Origin: Amorphochlora amoebiformis
Lineage: Eukaryota > Cercozoa > Chlorarachniophyceae
Length of the DNA stretch: 64,000 nucleotides
Assembly: GCA_054601695.1 (NCBI GenBank)
Contig: BAAHQB010000112.1
Location: forward strand, 124,001 to 188,000
Reading direction: 5' to 3'
In this document: positions 1-64,000 of the stretch, in pieces
Layout of the letters: the number at the start of each line of letters is the position of its first letter
Numbering within the stretch: position 1 is the stretch's first letter
The notes under the pieces: model-generated
Database searches by the model: none
Told to the model about the DNA's origin: nothing
The model's input: only the letters and a program-made list of their open reading frames with translations
Made by a program: the position numbers and the translations under genes

Positions 1-891
1 AGATGCGTAGCCAGCGGCTGCGAGAAGAAGAGGCCTGAACGGTAAATTGACCTCAAATCCGATGAATTAAATCATTTTTCTTTCCGCGGGAAAGCCCTGG
101 AAGCGAACGCGGGGAAGATGGATTGGTGTACAGGTTGGGGAGTTTGGTTGGACGTTATAGTTGTGTGTTACATGGGATAGTCGCGTCGCCTGCAGGAATC
201 CAAATGAGGTTCTGTAGATGCTGCGAACATATCAGTCATATTTGGATCTAGATTTGAATTTGCTCCGATGGTAAGTTCTGTTGGATTACATCTCAAGCAC
301 AAGGCACGGGTTTAGAGCTAGGGTTTGCGATGACAGAGTTCCATTCTGACTAATTTGCAAGAGAAGCTGACTACGGAGAATGCAGGCGGATTCGATGGAT
401 GTATGGGGGACAAAAACTGTGAAAATGTGAATAGAGATGCGTACAAACGCTCACCGGCTTGTATCGTGGAGGGACGGGCTTAGGAAACAGGGCCTGGGTT
501 GCCAACCCCCCAGAGAAATATCCAATTTCAGCAAATTATCTCACAATCTGAACAGGAAAGTAGTTTCAAAGCATATTAGGAGTCACCCTATCGATTATGG
601 GCTTCAGCAGCACTCCCCCCATCGACACAGAACGGATGGTATGGCTCTTTTCCTCTTCTATTTTTCACTTACGACTGTGAGGCGCGGGTCAAAGACCATT
701 GCCGAAATATTAAATTCTAATTTCCTCTCGTGACACGGCGTTGTTAGCCCGTGACACAGCGGGTTGTAATAAAGACATCAACTACCGGGGATACTGATAA
801 TACCGGGGATTCAAGTGAAAGTAATTTAACAATTTATCGCAGGGATAGATTGCGCGGCCGTGGCTGATACAGGAGCAGGCCCAGGCGCAAC
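1..891. other. Region upstream of the proteasome gene, no gene assigned
   Basis: Non-repetitive DNA with no frame I can assign to a protein. A strong GTAAGT donor sits at 271 (+), which could end a non-coding first exon. On the minus strand a pyrimidine tract ending in CAG at 18-19 looks like a splice acceptor, so bases 1-17 could be an exon of a divergent gene running off the window. The 98-residue ORF at 437-733 has no recognisable features. The promoter and 5' UTR of the proteasome gene must lie here. Confidence is low for everything except the absence of an obvious coding exon. Confidence 0.4.
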
Positions 892-2366
892 ATGTCGGCC
901 ACCGGTTCAGGGGTGAGCTCCAATATTCCTATTCCAAAGCTTGCAGACACTGACGATCTTAGGTTGATTGAGATGCACCCCTCTGATTTGAATTTGGGTG
1001 GTGTGGTTGGCAGTATGACCTCTCAGTTACCACGTTCTCTCCGGATGGAAGGGTGTTCCAGGTTGAATACGCGACAAAAGCCATCGAGAAAAGCGGGTAA
1101 TCACCACCTTGCCAGTGTATATCATAGTATTGAGTATCTTTATTGGTGTGGATGTGTTGACAGGACGGCCATTGGCATCCGTTGCGTGGATGGCGTGGTG
1201 TTGGGGGTTGAAAAGTCCATCATATCCAGGATGATCCTCACTGATTCTAACCGTCGCATCCATACCGTTGGAACTCACAGTGGCATTGTATGCGAATACA
1301 ATCCCTTTCGCATCCTTCATTTGTTTCGTTGCCCTCAAACCACAAGTGTATATCTCGTTTGGAGGTTGATATTTTTCAAACTGGTTTATGCTTATGACGA
1401 ATGAAACTTCAGGCCCTGTCTGGATTTGCTGCAGACGCTCGACAAATCGTCAATCGCGGTAGGGATGAGGCATCCAGCTTCAAAAACTACTACGATGCTG
1501 TCATCCCTGGCAACGTCCTCGCCAACAGACTAGCGTAAGCAAGCCCCGATATATCCAGATTGAATCGTCTGTTGAAATTCAACCTTTCATATGCTTAGGG
1601 GTTATGTCCACCTGCATACGTTGTATTGGTCCTACCGCCCCTTTGGCTGCGCCGTTCTCATCGGCAGCTACAGTCCTCAAGGCCAGCCCGAGCTGTATCA
1701 GATCGACCCCTCTGGCGTCTGCCACGTACGAGAGAAAATCCCTTGTCACATATCTTCTATCTGCCCCGCTACGCCTCCGTATCTCATCCGGCCTGTAGCC
1801 AAAAATAAAGAATATCATCCCGCCCCTCTAAAAGAATTTTCCCTTCCCCCTCATAGCCGCATATGTGAAACAAGTCGAGAAACGAAATTTATTTCTGTCT
1901 CAGAGCTACTACGGCTCCGTTATTGGAAAGAACAAGGAGGCGGCGAAGTCCGAGCTAGAGAAAATTGATTTCTCCACCTTCACTTGCAAGGACGCTGTGC
2001 GGGAGATTGCGCGCATGTAGGAATCGCTAAACACCACCACTGCAGACCTCAACTCAACCACCGACTTCATAATCCCATCCAGCATCTACAAGCTCTACGA
2101 CGAGTCGAAAGACAAGGAGTTCACTTTGGAGATGACTTGGGCCTGTGATGATACGAAAAGGTTAGCAGCAGCCCTTGCTGGAACGTGAGGAGTCCAAACA
2201 TCCTAACCTGCTTAACTTCAATCAACGCAGGAAACACACGAGGGTGCCCAAGGACATTCTAGATAGCGCTGTCCAGTACGCCAAGGAGTTAAGGGCGAAA
2301 GAAGAGCAAGATTCGGATGATGACGACGACGACGATGATCCTCCGCCGGCCGCTGGTAAATCCTAG
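892..2366 (+). CDS. PSMA3: 20S proteasome subunit alpha-7 (PSMA3/PRE10 type), 8 exons
   Basis: Structural alpha subunit of the 20S core particle outer ring, acting in ubiquitin-dependent protein breakdown in nucleus and cytosol. Exons read by phase: 892-912, 1014-1096, 1164-1287, 1413-1534, 1599-1725, 1904-2016, 2083-2160, 2231-2366. The joined frame is 267 codons without a stop; human PSMA3 is about 255. Diagnostic blocks: the N-terminal alpha signature with [18 protein letters not shown] (exon 2), [17 protein letters not shown] (exon 3), ADAR and NYYDAVIP (exon 4), [12 protein letters not shown] and LYQIDPSG (exon 5), YYGSVIGK (exon 6), and VPKDI followed by an acidic [10 protein letters not shown] tail (exon 8), which is typical of alpha-7. 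Alpha subunits lack the catalytic Thr, as here. All introns are short (about 65-180 bases) and ordinary, unlike every other gene in the window. Start chosen because MSATGSG matches the family N terminus. Confidence 0.95.
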
Positions 2367-2783
2367 TAGCCTAGGTATTGTCTCGGCTATTCGAGTATGG
2401 AAATTCCAAGGTAACCTCAAGGCGCAGTTGGATGCCTCAAGGCGCAGTTGGATACCTCAACGACTTAGGCCCTTTTTACGCGTGGCATCGGCTATAATGC
2501 GGACTTACTTATAACATCATATACAAATTATATCCAGACAACTAGAAAGAGCAGCGTTCTGAATTATACATTTTTGAAGCGAGATCAAAGGAGATCCCTC
2601 TCTGCCTCTAGTCGCTGTCCATTATCACTCTTAGTCACTACTCACTAGTAGACTAGCTAGTAGAAGTTAGAATACACTGATTACCTGCTGGTAACTAGAA
2701 ATGTTGTGATATCTAGATATTAGAAAATATTTTAAATATGAATATATACACACACATATGTATGTATATGAATATATATATAG

Positions 2784-2818
<35 letters not shown>

Positions 2819-3052
2819 TACACGCACATATCTAGATATATATATATATATGTGTGTGTGTATGTGTGGTGGTACAATATTATTTATATACTAGATATAC
2901 CTAGATACATAGACTGAATATTTTTATATGTATCCAGTATATATATATATCTCTCTATTACACACACACACATATATATTGCTATTTCCATTGAGATCAA
3001 TAACGATATCTAGAATATTGTCAACTTAATTGCAGTATTTCAAGCTATAATC
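2367..3052. other. Convergent intergenic region between PSMA3 and the dioxygenase gene
   Basis: 3' flank shared by two converging genes. An 18-base unit CTCAAGGCGCAGTTGGAT occurs twice in tandem near 2417-2455. From about 2740 the sequence becomes (TA)n with short (CA/TG)n patches, marking the start of the repeat-rich part of the window. No coding exon seen. Confidence 0.6.
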
Positions 3053-16468
<13,416 letters not shown>

Positions 16469-16744
16469 GTGTCACATGACACGTGTCAATTGAAGCATGT
16501 CTAATTGTCACGTATGGATGTCACATGTCAACGGAGATTAGGACTAATCATCATATTTTGTCGGCCCAACTCAACGCTCCGGGGTCCACGTCCCTTTCCC
16601 CCCGTTCGGATATACGATATATTTTACAACCCCCCCCCCCCCCCATTTCCGAATAAAACGAACAATATCATCCCCTCCTCTTTCCCTTCGTGGAAAATTT
16701 GTGAAATTTTTAACTTTTCGGGCGAAATCAGGCGGGAAAGGAGT
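16469..16744. promoter_or_regulatory. Divergent promoter between the dioxygenase and REX4 genes
   Basis: 276 bases between two start codons on opposite strands, so the two promoters must share or abut here. It contains the palindromic G-box word GACACGTGTCAA at 16478-16489 and three TGTCAC words at 16470, 16506 and 16519. A run of 13-14 C lies near 16628-16643. The same 12-base word occurs in the other divergent promoter of this window. Confidence 0.7.
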
Positions 16745-25644
<8,900 letters not shown>

Positions 25645-26568
25645 TTAAAAACCTAGAGAGAAATTTTTCGGCCTATTTCCAGAAACGACTTAGAATTCTA
25701 GAAATTCTGTCTGCAAAGCCGTGAAAATGCGCGAAATTATCATTCTCGATTGGTATATATATACAACGTCTCCTAGTCATTGTTGCGGTATACAGAAATA
25801 GATGAATCATTATGTATTTCAATGGCAGGTATCGTACAGTTGTTGTTTCAAATTTATTGTATCAATCATAATCCATGATTAAACTAGTTAAACTTCCTCC
25901 AATCATCTAATCATATACTAGGCCTACTAGTATACAGTATAGTTAATAATCCGATGGCACTCGGTATAGATTTTGATCTAAATATATTAATATTATTTAG
26001 ATTACGTAATTTTCAAATAATGAAGTCTCATCATTCCAATTTACCCTGCTCATGCATTCTAGACATTGTATCAGACGACCAGAGCTCTAGACTTAGCAGT
26101 GTGACATGTCTGAGTGACACTCGGATATCAATCAGATTTAGCAGATCATCAATGTGACATGTCTGAGTGACAGGCTAGATCTATCAGATTTAGCTAAATT
26201 TAGCAGATTATCAATGTGACATGTCTGAGTGACAGACTATAGTATAGATCAATGTGACATGTCTGAGTGACACTCGGATATCAATCAGATTTAGCAGATC
26301 ATCAATGTGACATGTCTGAGTGACAGGCTAGATCTATCAGATTTAGCTAGATTTAGCAGATTATCAATGTGACATGTCTGAGTGACAGACTAGATCGATC
26401 ATCAGTGTGACATGTCTGAGTGACAGGCTAGATCTATCAGATTTAGCAGATCAATGTGACATGTCTGAGTGACAGATTAGATTTAGCAGATTCTAAGTTG
26501 AAGCCTTGAAAGATTCCAATTAAGCCGAAAAATAATAAAAGTAAGAAAAGCTCACATATGATATATAT

Positions 26569-26602
<34 letters not shown>

Positions 26603-26817
26603 CACATTTATATATATATTATATATACACATATATACATGTATATATATATATATATGTTATATATATATATCTATATATATATATATATCATCTATCG
26701 GACACGTGGACTTCGAATTTTTCCGTATTTTTTCCTAACTATTCCCCCCATATTCCAAGTTTTTTTTAGGTGTTTCTTCCTTAATGTTTTTTTCTCATCC
26801 TTTTTTTTTTTAGGCGT
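25645..26817. other. Convergent intergenic region between REX4 and the PINX1-type gene
   Basis: Unique 3' flank to about 26080, then eight copies of a 19-base word GTGACATGTCTGAGTGACA between 26099 and 26475. The word lies inside longer units containing CTAGATCTATCAGATTTAGC. After 26560 (TA)n follows, then T-rich DNA on the plus strand, which is the 3' flank of the minus-strand gene. Confidence 0.8.
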
Positions 26818-37653
<10,836 letters not shown>

Positions 37654-37848
37654 TTTTTTTTTTTCTAATATTCCGATCGATTGGGGAGGGGGGGAGGGGG
37701 GGGGGAGAAGAGGGTCGTGTGGCCAGACGCCGATAATAACGCCGAAGAATTTAAAATCTCGCGCTGTGATTGCAGACACGTGTCAAAGTGTTTTGTATCT
37801 GTAATCCCGGGATTCAACTGAGATTCCCCGATTCGCACGTGCCTTATA
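37654..37848. promoter_or_regulatory. Divergent promoter between the PINX1-type and H6PD-type genes
   Basis: 195 bases between opposite start codons. It contains a T run next to the PINX1 start, a G-rich stretch at about 37682-37707, and the palindromic word GACACGTGTCAA at 37775-37786, identical to the word in the promoter at 16469-16744. A further CACGTG lies near 37836. Confidence 0.7.
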
Positions 37849-58537
<20,689 letters not shown>

Positions 58538-58771
58538 TGGCTTGTAACGGAAATCCGTTACTGTCCGTTACTTCATGATGGCTTGTAACGGAAATACGTT
58601 ACTGTCCGTTTCTTCATGATGGCTTGCAACGGAAATCCGTTACTGTCCGTTAGTTTCTAGATTTCGATCACGAAAGATGGCATATATACATACATATACA
58701 CATATATATACATATATGCACATATATACATATATATATATATACTATATATATTATATATATATATACAC

Positions 58772-58804
<33 letters not shown>

Positions 58805-60017
58805 CCATTCAGCTACCAACCCCAAGACCTCACGGAATCCGTTATTTCGATCACGGAAGATGGCATCCTCCAACTGCAGCGCAAGTCTGCAGCTTCTCGC
58901 TCACTTCATGATGGCTTGTAACGGAAATCCGTTACTGTCCGTTATTCATGATGGCTTGTAACGGAAATCCGTTACTGTCCGTTACTTTCTAGATTTCGAT
59001 CACGGAAGATGGCATCCTCCAACTCAAGTGCAAGGCTTGTAACCTTTTGAATTCACGTAAAACTGAAATCCATTACTTAAAAACTGTACTAGTGTAGTCC
59101 GTTACTTGAAAACTGGAGTCCGTTACTTCTACGGAAGATGGCATCCTCCAGCTTCTAATAGTTCAGGTGCTCACAGTTCACGATTGCTTGTAACAAATTT
59201 TGAATTCAAATATCGAGAAAACCCCAGAAGACTGAATTCAGCTAGTCGTGTACGGTAGATATAATCTCATTCACCTAAACTACCTAAAGGTCCTATTCCC
59301 AGAGTCTTTACTGCCAGTCTGTAGTGTCTTTATCTATTTCTGTAGCTACTAGAGCCGTCTATCTAGGTCTATGACTATCACTCAATCTAGAATACTAAGA
59401 GTATACTAATGTATATACATCGGATATACTATAAAATCTGGGATATAGCCTAGACAGCCACTTAGATAGATAGAATCAAATTTAAATCGACATCTGGACG
59501 CGAATATACTAAATCTAATAGATATACGGTGATCATCGACTCATAGTTGTACTAGTTGTAACCAAGTTACACTTTAGTCCATGATAGAGGCTAGAGAGGT
59601 TCAAAGGTCTAGGTTCTAGAGGTTATAAGCTACTATCTTATGCTAGTTATTGCTAAGACCATACGGTGGTTTTACGAATTAGCTAAGACTAGACTATAGT
59701 TTTACGAAATTTGCAAGACTCCTACACCTAGACACGTCACACATGTCTAGCATGTATCCTAGACACTAGAGACATGCCGTAGATGCTAGACATGCTAGAC
59801 ATGGTATACTAGATATAGATAATACTCGTATATGTAACTCGATAAGTATAGCTAGCCTATAGCGCATCCTAGACATGGTATATATGATACTCGTGTATAT
59901 ATAAAACTCGATAAGTATAGCTAGCATGACGATATTGCGGTGCTAGAAGTAAGTTTACTAGAAAACTTGAAGATTTACTTGATGAAGGTAGTGACTGACT
60001 AAATGAGTTTTTCTGGG
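58538..60017. other. Convergent intergenic region with a copy of the H6PD terminal exon
   Basis: 58802-58904 repeats the acceptor, exon 23 and its stop codon almost exactly (AKVFSFSL becomes AQVCSFSL). Around both copies a 38-base unit with CTTCATGATGGCTTGTAACG and AATCCGTTACTGTCCGTTA recurs several times. From 59000 to 60017 the DNA is unique with short duplications, for example ACTCGATAAGTATAGCTAGC at about 59838 and 59908. No further exon seen. Confidence 0.75.

Positions 60018-64000
<3,983 letters not shown>

Noticed and set aside
892-1404. Single 170-residue ORF
   Set aside because: It reads through three PSMA3 introns; only parts of it match the family in frame.

Overview
This is nuclear DNA of an intron-rich eukaryote. 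No prokaryotic operon, rRNA, tRNA or CRISPR array is visible. Genes are split by GT-AG introns, telomere-type TTAGGG arrays lie inside genes, and the gene set is typical of eukaryotes (proteasome, nucleolar and ER proteins). The lineage cannot be fixed from the window; a microbial eukaryote or alga is a reasonable guess. More than half of the sequence is simple repeat, mainly (TA)n, with smaller amounts of (CT/GA)n, TTAGGG-type arrays and one very long (CG)n tract. Most long six-frame ORFs are translations of these repeats ([20 protein letters not shown]) and are not genes.

Reading short unique islands between the repeats, and requiring GT..AG borders and matching codon phase, gives six genes on alternating strands. 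(1) 892-2366 (+): proteasome subunit alpha-7 (PSMA3 type), 8 exons. (2) 3053-16468 (-): TauD/TfdA-like Fe(II)/2-oxoglutarate dioxygenase, 16 exons. (3) 16745-25644 (+): REX4-type DEDDh RNA exonuclease, 12 exons. (4) 26818-37653 (-): PINX1/Gno1-type G-patch nucleolar protein, 18 exons. (5) 37849-58537 (+): glucose/hexose-6-phosphate dehydrogenase of the secreted H6PD type, 23 exons found and at least one missing. (6) 60018 to beyond 64000 (-): unrecognised protein, last five exons. Pairs 2/3 and 4/5 are divergent, separated by only 276 and 195 bases, and both gaps carry the same 12-base G-box word. Pairs 1/2, 3/4 and 5/6 are convergent.

The unusual feature is the introns. A 333-residue dioxygenase is spread over 13.4 kb because its introns are almost pure repeat. 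Some introns are telomeric repeat from donor to acceptor (20971-21214, 32100-32570, 5333-5798). In addition, dozens of partial exon copies lie inside the introns between (TA)n blocks. Nearly every copy carries one end of an exon with its splice site and lies in the intron on that side: acceptor plus 5' exon part upstream of the exon, 3' exon part plus donor downstream. This looks like a recurrent process that duplicates exon-intron junctions together with (TA)n.

The genes do not form one pathway. REX4 and PINX1-type proteins are both nucleolar, the proteasome subunit acts in protein turnover, and the two metabolic enzymes act in oxidative chemistry and in NADPH supply. All coordinates are from manual reading; exon borders are supported by phase agreement, not by transcripts.
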